64,000 bases of DNA from JAEZKC01 sp046546375 (GTDB lineage Bacteria > Fibrobacterota > Chitinivibrionia > Chitinivibrionales > Chitinispirillaceae). The stretch covers positions 17,137-81,136 of the forward strand of contig JBKGXV010000006.1 of the NCBI GenBank assembly GCA_046546375.1, given 5' to 3'. Made by a program: the position numbers and the translations under genes. The notes beneath the pieces were generated by a model. The model saw only the letters and a list, made by a program, of their open reading frames with translations, was not told where the DNA came from and did no database searches. Positions 50,851-59,576 of this stretch are shown piece by piece; within the stretch, counting starts at the first letter, position 1; each line of letters opens with the position of its first letter.

Positions 50851-52959
50851 ATGATTACCAAGTATCATGTGAAGAATCTTGATTGTGTCGATTGCGCTCT
50901 GAAGATAGAGGAGCACCTGAGACGGGTTGAGGGTATCAGGTCTGCGGATGTGAACTTCGCCTCTCTTACTCTCACTGTGGACACGGATACTCCGGACAGA
51001 ATCCGGGGAGAAGTCAGAGAGGTGGAACCGGAGGTCGAACTTGTTCCTCTTTCCAGCGCTACAGTGGATGAGTTTGCCGAGGATCATAAGGAATTTCATG
51101 TCCGGCGCACGGTGGCGGTGATGGTGATTGCCGGAGTGATGTTTCTGGGTGTGCTGGTAATCGATAACTTTTTCAGGGAACGGCCTTATGTGAATATGGT
51201 GCAGTACGTGCTTGCTGCAGTGGCTTATTTTCTTGCCGGATGGAATGTGCTCAGGGGAGCTTTCAGAACGATCCGCAGGGGTGTGTTTTTCGATGAGAAT
51301 GTTCTCATGACCATCGCCACTATGGGGGCGGTTGCGATTGATGCGCTTTCTGAAGCTGTAGGGGTGATGATTTTTTTCAAAGTGGGTGAGTTTTTCCAGA
51401 ATCTGGCAGTACATCGTTCAAGAAATTCCATTCGTACTCTGCTTGCGGTCAGGCCCCATGTTGCTCATGTGCAAAAGGAGGGAGCGCTGGTTGATCTTTC
51501 ACCCGATGAGGTAAAGGCGGGGGAAGTTGTCAAGGTTCGTCCGGGAGAAAAGATTCCACTTGACGGAGAGGTGGTTTCGGGCAGTTCACATGTGGATGCT
51601 TCCGCTCTTACCGGCGAGCCGAAACCGTATACTGCCCAGAAGGGCAAAAATGTGTTGGCGGGAGAGATAAACGTGAGCAGTGTGCTTACAGTCAGGGTGA
51701 CCCGTCCATTCTCACAGTCATCGATTGTACGGCTTCTGGAGCAGGTGGAGAATGCCTCTGCCAGGAAGGCCAGAACGGAAAAGTTCATCAGTCGTATAGC
51801 CTATTACTACACTCCTGCAGTGGTGGGGGCAGCTGCGCTTCTTGCTCTTATACCGCCTTTGTTCATTCCCGGTCAGACCTTTTCGGAATGGATTTATCGA
51901 GCGTTGGTATTACTGGTGATCTCCTGTCCCTGTGCATTGGTGATAAGTATTCCGCTGGGGTTCTTCGGTGGAATAGGAGGTGCTTCCAAGAGGGGGATTT
52001 TAGTAAAGGGGGCACATTTTCTGGAGCGGCTGGCATTATTGAAAACTGTTGTTTTCGACAAAACGGGAACTCTTACCAAGGGGGTTTTCGTGGTCAACAG
52101 ATTGGAGCCTGTTCCCGACGTGTCTTGTGAGGATCTTCTGCAGAAGGCTGCTGCTGCGGAGTTTTACTCCGACCACCCCGTTGCTGTGTCTATAAAGAGT
52201 AAGGCTGATCAGGAAGGGATCGGTGTAAACCACGATGAGCTGGGAGAACATCATAACATTGCGGGAATGGGAGTAGAGGTGAATTTCAGGGGGCATAAGG
52301 TGCTCGCGGGTAACGAAAAGCTTATGGGGCGGGAAGGTATAGAGATTCCTGAACTTCACAAAGGAGCAGTGGTGTACGTTTCCGAGGACAGGCGCTATCT
52401 GGGATATCTTGTGGTGGGGGATGAAATAAAAGAAGATTCTGCGCAAGCTGTGAAAGAGCTTAAAGAAGCAGGTGTAGAGCAGCTGTGGATGCTTACAGGT
52501 GATAACAAGGATTCTGCCGAAACTGTAGCTGAAAAATTGGGAATTGATCATTTCCGTGCTTCGCTTCTTCCGGAGCAGAAGGTTGAGTATCTGGAGAGTA
52601 TTATGCAGGACAGAAGGGAAGGTCAGCTTGCGTTTGTGGGTGACGGGATAAACGATGCACCTGTGCTGGCCCGTTCGGATGTGGGAATCGCCATGGGTAC
52701 CCTGGGTGCCGATGCTGCCATAGAAACTGCCGATGTGGTGATCATGGGAGATTCTCCTCTGAAAGTGGCCGAGGCTATGCGGACTGCCAGGACAACCAGG
52801 AGTATAGTATGGCAGAACATCGTTTTAGCATTGGGAATCAAACTGCTTTTTGTATCTCTGGGAGCAATGGGGTTGGCTTCGATGTGGGAGGCGGTGTTTG
52901 CAGATATGGGAACTGCAGTGCTGGCGGTGCTCAATTCCGGAAGGGCATTGAGGGGCTGA
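50851..52959 (+). CDS. P1B-type heavy-metal ATPase (Cd/Zn/Pb exporter)
   Basis: Exports divalent metal from the cytoplasm. The 702 residues contain an N-terminal heavy-metal domain with Cys12 and Cys15 (LDCVDC), about eight membrane segments, the transport-site SCPCALVISIPLGFFGGIGGASKRG (CPC), the phosphorylation motif FDKTGTLT, and ATP-binding GDGINDAPVLARSDVGIAMGT. CPC with following S-x-P-L is the Zn/Cd/Pb (P1B-2) type. It starts two bases after the ArsR gene, with which it forms an operon. A GTG at 50848 is an alternative start. Confidence 0.95.
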   Translation: MITKYHVKNLDCVDCALKIEEHLRRVEGIRSADVNFASLTLTVDTDTPDRIRGEVREVEPEVELVPLSSATVDEFAEDHKEFHVRRTVAVMVIAGVMFLGVLVIDNFFRERPYVNMVQYVLAAVAYFLAGWNVLRGAFRTIRRGVFFDENVLMTIATMGAVAIDALSEAVGVMIFFKVGEFFQNLAVHRSRNSIRTLLAVRPHVAHVQKEGALVDLSPDEVKAGEVVKVRPGEKIPLDGEVVSGSSHVDASALTGEPKPYTAQKGKNVLAGEINVSSVLTVRVTRPFSQSSIVRLLEQVENASARKARTEKFISRIAYYYTPAVVGAAALLALIPPLFIPGQTFSEWIYRALVLLVISCPCALVISIPLGFFGGIGGASKRGILVKGAHFLERLALLKTVVFDKTGTLTKGVFVVNRLEPVPDVSCEDLLQKAAAAEFYSDHPVAVSIKSKADQEGIGVNHDELGEHHNIAGMGVEVNFRGHKVLAGNEKLMGREGIEIPELHKGAVVYVSEDRRYLGYLVVGDEIKEDSAQAVKELKEAGVEQLWMLTGDNKDSAETVAEKLGIDHFRASLLPEQKVEYLESIMQDRREGQLAFVGDGINDAPVLARSDVGIAMGTLGADAAIETADVVIMGDSPLKVAEAMRTARTTRSIVWQNIVLALGIKLLFVSLGAMGLASMWEAVFADMGTAVLAVLNSGRALRG

Positions 52960-52963
52960 GATT

Positions 52964-53161
52964 TCATTCGACGCTGGCGTATTCATCCTTGAGCAGGTCG
53001 AAATCCCTTCGGGTGAGGCTGGGCACTTTCCTTTTCAGGTCATTCCAGCTGTGATAGGGGCGGTGATCCACTATCTCCTTTGCCCTGATTTCACCCACAT
53101 CGGGAAGCTTTGCGATATCTTCGAATGAAGCTTTGTTGAGGTTTACTCTCGGTTTTGACAT
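52964..53161 (-). CDS. Small soluble helix-hairpin-helix protein
   Basis: A 65-residue ComEA-type HhH protein without membrane segment or signal peptide: VNLNKASFEDIAKLPDVGEIRAKEIVDHRPYHSWNDLKRK carries the double HhH. The ATG at 53161 has AGAGG eight bases before it. It is convergent with the metal ATPase (four bases apart) and follows the PAC2 gene by 29 bases. It could be a DNA-binding partner of another protein; its sequence differs from the membrane-anchored one at 17129. Confidence 0.82.
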   Translation of the reverse strand: MSKPRVNLNKASFEDIAKLPDVGEIRAKEIVDHRPYHSWNDLKRKVPSLTRRDFDLLKDEYASVE

Positions 53162-53190
53162 ATTGTACACCTCTAGGCATTCGGGAGGAA

Positions 53191-54156
53191 TTACTCTTCT
53201 TCCCGGAACAGATCAAGAAAACGTTTCTCATAGAGATCGAAAATGCCCCATTTGTCCAGTTCCGCTTTGAGCTCCCGTGCCCGTTCTCTGTTTTTGCTCT
53301 TGGCCACTTCATTGAAAAGCTGTTCGATTCTGTTCATCACGTACTCGGGGATCTTCTCCCTCTCCTGTTCTTCTTCGGTTTGTTCCGGAGGGAAGGGAAT
53401 ACCGCTTTCAGAACCGAATTCCTCGTCACCTTCCGCAATGGAGGGAAAGATCTGTCTCAGCCGTTCCTCTATTTCCGCATAGGACTGCTCATATTCTTCA
53501 CTCTCCTTTTCCAGCTCGCTTGTGTCTATCTGCAGATCGGCAATCCGGGCCAGAGTTTTCACGATAGCCAGAGAACCTTTGGGGTAGAGGATGCCGCTTG
53601 CATAGGAGGGGATGGTGGCCAGAATGCAGGCTGCTTCTATATCCCGGGAGGCAGCTATGCCCAGCAGTAAACCATTGAGTCCGCTGATAAAACCTTCAGG
53701 CATGGGTTCTATTCCGTATCCACGCATACTTCTGAGAAGCTTCTGACTGTTTGCAGCCGCGAACACTCTCGACTCTGAAGTATAGCTCATGGGATAGGGG
53801 AATGCGGCCGCGGTGAAAATGCGTTTGGCTTTGATCTTGTGGGCCACATCCAGAACTGCCTGAGCGACCGTGATGGCATCCGCTCCGGCCATCTGAAGCG
53901 TGCTTTCGAAAAACACCACATCGGGGTTGTGCTGCTCAAGAAAAATGCTTTTGGGAATTTCCGGAAAACTCACCATCCCCTCGGATACCACAACCTCCTC
54001 CGGTGAGTAGAACGGGGTCATATCCAGCTCCGCAAACATGTGCGCATCCACCCCCTGGCGGATGTATTCCATTGCAGTCAGTCCCACATCTCCCATTCCT
54101 GGCCATGCTGCGAACATCACTGGCGGTGTCTTGAAATCCATATAATCCTTGGCCAT
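53191..54156 (-). CDS. PAC2-family protein
   Basis: A 321-residue protein with the PAC2 (proteasome-assembly-chaperone-like) fold: FAAWPGMGDVGLTAMEYIRQ, the later VFFESTLQMAGADAITVAQ and FISGLNGLLLGIAASRDIEAACILATIPSYA motifs. The function of PAC2 proteins outside proteasome-containing organisms is unknown. The C-terminal 100 residues are highly charged and coiled-coil-like (ELEKESEEYEQSYAEIEERL). No proteasome genes are near. It is divergent from msrA. Confidence 0.85.
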   Translation of the reverse strand: MAKDYMDFKTPPVMFAAWPGMGDVGLTAMEYIRQGVDAHMFAELDMTPFYSPEEVVVSEGMVSFPEIPKSIFLEQHNPDVVFFESTLQMAGADAITVAQAVLDVAHKIKAKRIFTAAAFPYPMSYTSESRVFAAANSQKLLRSMRGYGIEPMPEGFISGLNGLLLGIAASRDIEAACILATIPSYASGILYPKGSLAIVKTLARIADLQIDTSELEKESEEYEQSYAEIEERLRQIFPSIAEGDEEFGSESGIPFPPEQTEEEQEREKIPEYVMNRIEQLFNEVAKSKNRERARELKAELDKWGIFDLYEKRFLDLFREEE

Positions 54157-54295
54157 CCAAACCTCCCGGAAGCGTTCTCGTATTCGATTCTGGGACTTTA
54201 AACCGCAAAGAGCATTCCATCCGGTTTCCAGTGGATATTCCCCTGTCTGTATCCGTAATCAATAAGGAGTACAATCGAAAAAAAAGGAGTGCACT

Positions 54296-54835
54296 ATGGT
54301 CGATCCTCAAAAAGCGCAAGACGTGGCGGTATTCGCCGGAGGATGTTTTTGGTGTCTTCAGGGTCCCTTTGAAAAAACTGAAGGAGTGAAGAGGGTGACT
54401 GCCGGCTACACCGGAGGGCATGTGGAGAATCCCACATATGAACAGGTCACCTCGGGGCGTACCGGTCACAGGGAAGCGGTGCAGGTGGTTTTCGATCCAC
54501 GAGAAGTCTCTTATGAAACGCTTCTGGAGATTTTCTGGCGCCAGATCGATCCCACTGATCCCGGGGGGCAGTTCGCAGACAGAGGTGAACAGTATAAAAC
54601 TGCCGTTTATTATCATGATGATGATCAGAAAAAAGCTGCTGAAAAATCAAAGGAAAAACTTCAGTCTTCAGGACATTTCAGCGCACCAGTCGCCGCTGAT
54701 ATCCTCCCCGCAGAGACGTTTTATCCCGCCGAGGAGTATCATCAGAAGTATTATCTCAAAAATCCGGGACATTACAGGCTCTACAAAACGGGTTCCGGAA
54801 GAGAGACCTTTATTCAGAGCAACTGGAAAGAGTAG
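54296..54835 (+). CDS. msrA: Peptide methionine-(S)-sulfoxide reductase
   Basis: MsrA reduces the S-epimer of oxidised methionine in proteins. The 179 residues have the GGCFWCLQGPF active site, ending with the substrate motifs GYTGGHVENPTYEQV and TGHREAVQVVFDP. The ATG has AAAGGAG upstream. No signal peptide, so it is cytoplasmic. msrB follows after nine bases. Confidence 0.96.
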   Translation: MVDPQKAQDVAVFAGGCFWCLQGPFEKTEGVKRVTAGYTGGHVENPTYEQVTSGRTGHREAVQVVFDPREVSYETLLEIFWRQIDPTDPGGQFADRGEQYKTAVYYHDDDQKKAAEKSKEKLQSSGHFSAPVAADILPAETFYPAEEYHQKYYLKNPGHYRLYKTGSGRETFIQSNWKE

Positions 54836-54844
54836 GAGGGAGAT

Positions 54845-55288
54845 ATGGAAAACAGAAGAGAAGGAACTGAGGAGCAGCTGCGGCAGAAACTCAGCGATAT
54901 GCAGTACAGGGTTACCCGGGAGTGTGCCACCGAACCTCCTTTCCGTAACGAGTATTGGGATAATAAAAAAGAGGGTATTTATGTGGATGTGGTGTCCGGG
55001 GATGTGCTGTTTTCTTCCAGAGACAAGTTCGATAGCACAACCGGCTGGCCCAGTTTCACCAAACCTGTAAATGAAAACAAGGTGAAATCTCAGGAGGATC
55101 GCAGCTACGGAATGGTCAGAACGGAAGTGAAAAGCAGCGGCTCTGACAGTCATCTGGGGCATGTGTTTCCTGATGGACCAGCACCGCTCGGTACACGGTA
55201 CTGTATCAACTCTGCTTCGCTTAGATTCATTCCACGGGAAAAAATGGATGATGAGGGGTACGGGGAGTATCAGAAGCTTTTCGAGTGA
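54845..55288 (+). CDS. msrB: Peptide methionine-(R)-sulfoxide reductase (zinc-free type)
   Basis: MsrB reduces the R-epimer. The 147 residues have the catalytic Cys120 in RYCINSASL, the conserved DSHLGHVFPDGP histidines and TGWPSFTKPV. The two CxxC zinc pairs found in many MsrB proteins are absent, and the resolving Cys normally in the S-G-C-G-W segment is replaced by Thr; Cys27 in RECATEPPF may serve instead, as in the known zinc-free clade. It forms an operon with msrA. Confidence 0.93.
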   Translation: MENRREGTEEQLRQKLSDMQYRVTRECATEPPFRNEYWDNKKEGIYVDVVSGDVLFSSRDKFDSTTGWPSFTKPVNENKVKSQEDRSYGMVRTEVKSSGSDSHLGHVFPDGPAPLGTRYCINSASLRFIPREKMDDEGYGEYQKLFE

Positions 55289-55347
55289 TTGGAAAGCAGA
55301 TTTTATATTCAAAGCTTAAAAAGCGAACCGGGACCGAAAGGGGATGC

Positions 55348-56277
55348 ATGGAAAAACTGCTTGTGACAGGAGCCAGCGGGCTTTTGGGGGGTAATCTGTG
55401 CAGGGAGGCAGTAAAAGACAGACGCTACTTCTCTGTAAGGGGTACATTTCTAAGCACCCCTCTTTCCGGCGTTCCCTTTGAAGTATCCCGCTGTGATCTG
55501 AATGCGCAAGATCAGGTTTCGGCATTGCTGGATGATTTCAGGCCCGGAATCGTGATACACTGCGCAGCCATGTCTTCCCCTGACAAGTGTGAGGAGAAAC
55601 GGCAAGAGGCAGAAACAATTCTGGCAGGGGCTAGCGGTTTACTGGCACGGCTCTGCCGGGCAAGAGATATCAAGTTGGTGTTCATTTCATCTGATATGGT
55701 CTTTGACGGATGCTGCGCTCCCTACAGGGAGGAGGATGAGGTTATTCCAGTCAATTACTATGGGGAGCTCAAGGTGTTTGCGGAACGTATGGTGCTCAAT
55801 GAGAGCGGGGATAATCTTGTATGCAGGCTTCCGCTTCTTTTCGGAGCCGGTTACGGTTCGGCTCGAAGTTTCATTCAGGGGTGGGTGCAGTTGCTTCAGG
55901 AAGGGAGGGAAGTGAAAGCGTTTGTTGATGAGTTCCGTACTCCGGTTGAAGCATCCTGCGCGGCCCGCGGAATTCTCGACTTTGCAGCTGAAAAGAGCGG
56001 CGTTCTTCATCTGGGGGGGCGGGAACGTATCTCCAGATATGATTTCGCGCTCAGGCTGACGGATGTGTTTGGTTTACGTAAGGAACTGGTGAGGGGGTCG
56101 TGTCAGAAAAGTGTCCGGACTCCTGCTCGCCGACCTTCCGATGTATCTCTTGACAGTTCAAGAGCGTTCGGTTGCGGATACGACCCCGGTACTTTGACAG
56201 ACGGACTTATCCGGCTCCGGGACCGTATCCGTCCGGCAGATCAGGCTGCGGAACGGGACCGGATCACCTCCTCCTGA
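55348..56277 (+). CDS. RmlD-like NAD(P)-dependent sugar reductase
   Basis: A short-chain-dehydrogenase-type enzyme of the dTDP-4-dehydrorhamnose reductase family. The ATG at 55348 (AAAGGGG upstream) gives 309 residues. It has TGASGLLGGNLC (nucleotide binding), VIHCAAMSSPDKCEEK, the catalytic YYGELKVFAE (Tyr-x3-Lys) and the RmlD-type DEFRTPVEA. No rhamnose cluster surrounds it, so the substrate may differ. Convergent with, and overlapping by 37 bases, the hemerythrin gene. Confidence 0.82.
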   Translation: MEKLLVTGASGLLGGNLCREAVKDRRYFSVRGTFLSTPLSGVPFEVSRCDLNAQDQVSALLDDFRPGIVIHCAAMSSPDKCEEKRQEAETILAGASGLLARLCRARDIKLVFISSDMVFDGCCAPYREEDEVIPVNYYGELKVFAERMVLNESGDNLVCRLPLLFGAGYGSARSFIQGWVQLLQEGREVKAFVDEFRTPVEASCAARGILDFAAEKSGVLHLGGRERISRYDFALRLTDVFGLRKELVRGSCQKSVRTPARRPSDVSLDSSRAFGCGYDPGTLTDGLIRLRDRIRPADQAAERDRITSS

Positions 56278-56699
56278 CTCTGGAATGCTCTGTACATATC
56301 CTTCATCTGTTCATCCGCGAAAACCTCCTCTGCGGATTCGAACACTTCAGACTCCTCTTCCTCTATGTGGTGTTCCAGAAGCTCCATCAGGACTTTCGCT
56401 TTGGGTTTCCAGGTATCGTGAGAAGCATCTGTGTTCTGCAGCTCTTTAAAAACCATGTCAGCCACATGATGTTCCTCCAGTGCTTCCAGAGCAATGTCAT
56501 GAGACTGACTTTTGTCTTTGAGTGCGGGGTAGAACACCGACTCTTCAGCTTTCATGTGGGGAATGAGAATCTGCTGCAGTTGCAAAAGAAGGTTTTCCCT
56601 GGCCTTGAGTGCTTCCTTGGAGGTGTCGTTCATCTTGAAGACAATATCTTTAATCTGCTCGTGTTCCGAGCGCAGGCGGTCGAACAGTTCCTGACCCAT
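56241..56699 (-). CDS. Hemerythrin-like iron protein
   Basis: A 152-residue four-helix protein with a non-heme di-iron site pattern: RLRSEHEQI, ILIPHMKAEESVFYP, HH at EEHHVADMVF and LLEHHIEEEESEVF. Such proteins sense or bind oxygen, NO or iron stress. The ATG at 56699 has GAAAGGAG upstream; an earlier start in the same frame is unlikely. Its 3' end overlaps the convergent reductase gene. The C-terminus (AFQSQEEVIRSRSAA) is outside the fold. Confidence 0.88.
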   Translation of the reverse strand: MGQELFDRLRSEHEQIKDIVFKMNDTSKEALKARENLLLQLQQILIPHMKAEESVFYPALKDKSQSHDIALEALEEHHVADMVFKELQNTDASHDTWKPKAKVLMELLEHHIEEEESEVFESAEEVFADEQMKDMYRAFQSQEEVIRSRSAA

Positions 56700-56847
56700 G
56701 TTTACTCCTTTCACGCTGGTCTTCAACCCGTTTTGCGGTAAAGAGAGTGAAAGCAAATGCCGTACCTTTGCAAACCGCTCTTAAAGGGGAATGGAACTTG
56801 CTTTCCTTTGAGGAGTATCACCCTCATTTTGGTGGAAGGTTTTGGGG

Positions 56848-57288
56848 ATGAAGAAAAAACAGAAGACGGAAGATGTGCTGGGAGCGCTGCTTCTGCTGGA
56901 AAAGGATGCGCTGGGGGCTTATGACAAATGCATTTCAAGTATTCAGGATCAGCGCCTCAGGTCCGCATTAAATCAGGTTCGGGAAGTCCATTTCCGCAAC
57001 ATGGGCAGACTGGATCAGCTGTTGTCCGAATACGAGGTCAATCTGGGACAGCTTTCCCACATGCGGGGATTCTTTCCCAATCCCAGAGGTTCACTTGAGA
57101 AAATGGACCGTGACGGGGGGATTATGGAGTCGGTTTTCACCGGAGAGAAGATGGTGGGACATACCTACCGTACTGCTTTGAGCAGGGATATGGCGGGGTG
57201 GGCCGGTAAAGCAGTGGAGGAGATGTATCAGGAGCAGAAGAGGGGAGTTGAGCTGCTCAGGGAATCAGTTAAAAAGAGGAAAATCTGA
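56848..57288 (+). CDS. Ferritin-like/DUF2383-type protein
   Basis: A 146-residue helical protein with the pattern of the DUF2383/ferritin-like family: VLGALLLLEKDALGAYDKCI in helix 1, VREVHFRNMGRLDQLL in helix 2, VFTGEKMVGHTYRTAL in helix 3 and a final helix of KKRKI. Glu/His positions could form a di-metal site, but this is not certain. The ATG at 56848 follows GGAAGG. It is divergent from the hemerythrin gene, with 148 bases between. Confidence 0.65.
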   Translation: MKKKQKTEDVLGALLLLEKDALGAYDKCISSIQDQRLRSALNQVREVHFRNMGRLDQLLSEYEVNLGQLSHMRGFFPNPRGSLEKMDRDGGIMESVFTGEKMVGHTYRTALSRDMAGWAGKAVEEMYQEQKRGVELLRESVKKRKI

Positions 57289-57298
57289 AAAAAAAACA

Positions 57299-57323
57299 GG
57301 GCCGCTTTCAAAGCGGCCCCTTT
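57299..57323. terminator. Bidirectional terminator between the ferritin-like and Pal genes
   Basis: GGGCCGCTTT and AAAGCGGCCC pair perfectly around one base (57299-57319), with an A-run before and TTT after, so it can act on both strands. It sits between convergent genes. Confidence 0.88.
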
Positions 57324-57344
57324 ATCGTAAAATCAGTTGACTGT

Positions 57345-57878
57345 TTAGTCGAGAACGCGCCATTCCACTCGTCTGTTGAGACTGTGGCACTCATCATCCC
57401 CGTCGCAGTTGGGGTTGACCGGACGTTCCTTACCGTAAGAGGTGGTCTCCAGACGTTCGACTTCAATTCCGTAGGAAGACAGATATTCTTTAGCCGCATT
57501 GGCGCGGTCCTCACCCAGACCCATATTGTACTCGGCGCCTCCGCGTTCATCCGCATGGCCTTCGGCCATTACCCGCACGGTGGGATACTCGCTCATTACG
57601 CTTGCCGCACCTTCCAGAGCACTGATGGCTTCCGGTCTGAGTTCAGACTTGTCGTAGTCGAAATAGATCGTTTCCAGCGCGTTGCGCACCTCGGCTGCCG
57701 AGTCGATTGCCGGTGGCGGTGGCGGTGGCGGTGGTGGTGGTGGTTCCTCTTCCTCGACAGGTGGTGGAGGTGGTGGTGGTTCCTCTTCCACTTTCGTTAC
57801 TTTTTTCTGACAGCCGGCCATGCTTATAATGGCTACCGACAGAGTCAGAACTGATAGAAGTTTGAATGTTTTGTTCAC
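57345..57878 (-). CDS. Pal/OmpA-family lipoprotein with a poly-proline linker
   Basis: A peptidoglycan-associated outer-membrane lipoprotein. The start is taken as the GTG at 57878 because GGAGG lies six bases upstream; the ATG at 57893 precedes that site. It gives 177 residues with a lipobox ISMAGC at about 18-23. A Glu/Pro linker (about 30-57) contains runs of seven and eleven prolines, made of GGT/GGC repeats on the plus strand. The OmpA domain (about 60-175) has IYFDYDKSELRPEA and GHADERGGAEYNMGLGEDRANA, containing the meso-DAP-binding Asp and Arg. It fits a Tol-Pal-type system; no tol genes are near. Confidence 0.93.
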   Translation of the reverse strand: MNKTFKLLSVLTLSVAIISMAGCQKKVTKVEEEPPPPPPPVEEEEPPPPPPPPPPPAIDSAAEVRNALETIYFDYDKSELRPEAISALEGAASVMSEYPTVRVMAEGHADERGGAEYNMGLGEDRANAAKEYLSSYGIEVERLETTSYGKERPVNPNCDGDDECHSLNRRVEWRVLD

Positions 57879-58101
57879 AGAAGACCTCCGCATTAAATAA
57901 AAGTTTGATAATCTAAGTATCTGAGGGGGAGACTTTTATTGAAATATATTAATATGGATACATGAGTTGCAACATTCGGGAGCACTTTTGTGTAAAGGTT
58001 TTTCTGTTTTTCTGCCTGTAGCTCTCCGGCCGGAACATCTTTTGCGATGAATCACTCGAGAATACTCTTTGAAATCTCACGTAAACGCAGGAGGAGCGGC
58101 T

Positions 58102-58506
58102 ATGTTCTTCTATATAGAATTCCTGTGGGCCATACTGGTGGCGCTGTTCATTACCGGCATTCTTATTGCGGGAATCAGAAAATCCCGTCCCGCGGTGCGG
58201 GTGGTGATTTCTCTGTTTTTTCTGCTGTTTCTGGGCGTATGGGCAGGAGGCTTGTGGCTCACCCCCATCGGGCCGCCGATCCAGGGAGTTTATGTGGTGG
58301 CCTTTTTCGTGGCGGGAGTAGTGATCGCTCTGCTCATGGCAGCAGCGGCTTATCCCTATTTCCCTCTGTACCAGACCGAGGAGAAATCTTCCGAGCCAGC
58401 AAGGGCGGCGCTGGGCAAACCGGTTGGGGCGTTTTTCTGGATTCTGGTGGGTATTCTGGTACTGGCGATCGCGGCAGCCTATATCTGGCCCACGGCGGCA
58501 GCATGA
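58102..58506 (+). CDS. Small integral membrane protein, unknown function
   Basis: Unrecognised 134-residue protein with four hydrophobic segments (about 5-23, 31-50, 61-84, 107-131) and a short charged loop (about 88-105, YQTEEKSSEPARAALGK). The ATG at 58102 has GGAGGA upstream. The last segment (GAFFWILVGILVLAIAAAYIW) is very hydrophobic and ends with ...AAA. It precedes the TIM-barrel gene by 67 bases in the same direction. No motif indicates function. Confidence 0.7.
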   Translation: MFFYIEFLWAILVALFITGILIAGIRKSRPAVRVVISLFFLLFLGVWAGGLWLTPIGPPIQGVYVVAFFVAGVVIALLMAAAAYPYFPLYQTEEKSSEPARAALGKPVGAFFWILVGILVLAIAAAYIWPTAAA

Positions 58507-58573
58507 GTAATGATGGGCACAGTGTGGGAACACGGACGATACAGATGATCGTAAAAATTCGGGATGACAGGAA

Positions 58574-59455
58574 ATGAAAGCTGGGTTCAAACTGGATGCG
58601 GATTACTGGAGCAGCGATCAGTATTCGGAGCTGTTCGGTGATCTGGATATTCTGGAGACTCTCTGGGAGAAAGGAATTCGGGCCCTTGAGGTTCCGGTGG
58701 GGCCCCGAACGGATCGTATGCTGCTTTCGGAACATATAAGACGGTGTACCGATGCGGGGTTTTCCGTATCCATCCATCCCTATACGGAGGCTACAGAGTA
58801 CAACCCCTCCTGCTTTGAGGATTCTCAGCAGAATCCCTGCAGGCATTTTCACGAGGAGCTTTTTTTTCTGGCCTTGGAGGCTTCGGTTCATCAGAAAGGG
58901 GTTTCCGTGGTGAATATCCACCCCGCAGCCGATCTGAAAACACTTTCCCGCATGGCACTTGTGGAGCAGTCGGTGCGGTTTTTCGCCTGGGCAGTGGGGT
59001 GGTGTGCGCAGTATGCTCCCACAGTTCTGGTTACCGCCGAGCTGCAGATTGCGGCCGCTCCTCAGGATGCGGTAGTGAGAGTTGGTGACAGTTTTTCAGA
59101 ACTCGAGCAGATTGCGGCCAGAAGCGACTGCGGGTTGTGCTGGGATTTCGGGCATGCATACCTTAATCATCTGCGCTACGGAATGCCTCAGGACCCCGAC
59201 CCCGAACTTTTAAAGAAAATAGTCCATGTGCATTGTCATGATGTGCAAAAGAGGGATCACTGGCCCATGCTTGCCAATACCAGCGGATGGGAGGAGAAGC
59301 TAAGAATGCTTATCCGCGCCGGTTTCAACGAAACGGTTGTTTTGGAGATCACACCACGCAATTATCTTCAGGCGGGGGGATTCCAGGCGTTTGAGAGGTC
59401 TGTGGAAACACTTTTCCGCTCGGCGGCGCAATCCGGGGGAGTGTTCGAGAGGTGA
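58574..59455 (+). CDS. Sugar-phosphate isomerase/epimerase-like TIM barrel
   Basis: A 293-residue AP-endonuclease-2-type TIM barrel. Metal/substrate-type residues are seen in VVNIHPAAD, LVTAELQIAA, GLCWDFGHAYLNHL and VHVHCHDVQKRDHWPM, ending with VVLEITPRNY, which match the family's Glu-Asp-His pattern. Members range from xylose isomerase-like enzymes to hydroxypyruvate isomerase; the substrate cannot be predicted. The start has AGGAA upstream. It follows the small membrane protein gene. Confidence 0.8.
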   Translation: MKAGFKLDADYWSSDQYSELFGDLDILETLWEKGIRALEVPVGPRTDRMLLSEHIRRCTDAGFSVSIHPYTEATEYNPSCFEDSQQNPCRHFHEELFFLALEASVHQKGVSVVNIHPAADLKTLSRMALVEQSVRFFAWAVGWCAQYAPTVLVTAELQIAAAPQDAVVRVGDSFSELEQIAARSDCGLCWDFGHAYLNHLRYGMPQDPDPELLKKIVHVHCHDVQKRDHWPMLANTSGWEEKLRMLIRAGFNETVVLEITPRNYLQAGGFQAFERSVETLFRSAAQSGGVFER

Positions 59456-59494
59456 GTGATTGTTCCCCGTTTGGTACAATGCAAAAGTGTGTGG

Positions 59495-59513
59495 CATGGT
59501 CGCCTCGACCATG
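59495..59513. terminator. Short hairpin between convergent genes
   Basis: CATGGTCG (59495-59502) and CGACCATG (59506-59513) pair perfectly with a CCT loop, with a modest T-run after it (TTCTCTTT). It lies between the TIM-barrel and DsbA-like genes, which converge. Confidence 0.5.
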
Positions 59514-59576
59514 TTCTCTTTATCACAGATGAACAGTTCAAGACACGGTCCGGGGGATCGTGGCCACACGTACCGT

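Noticed and set aside
54845..55288. Missing zinc cysteines and resolving Cys in MsrB as a sign of inactivation
   Set aside because: A zinc-free clade with another resolving cysteine is known, and the catalytic Cys is intact.
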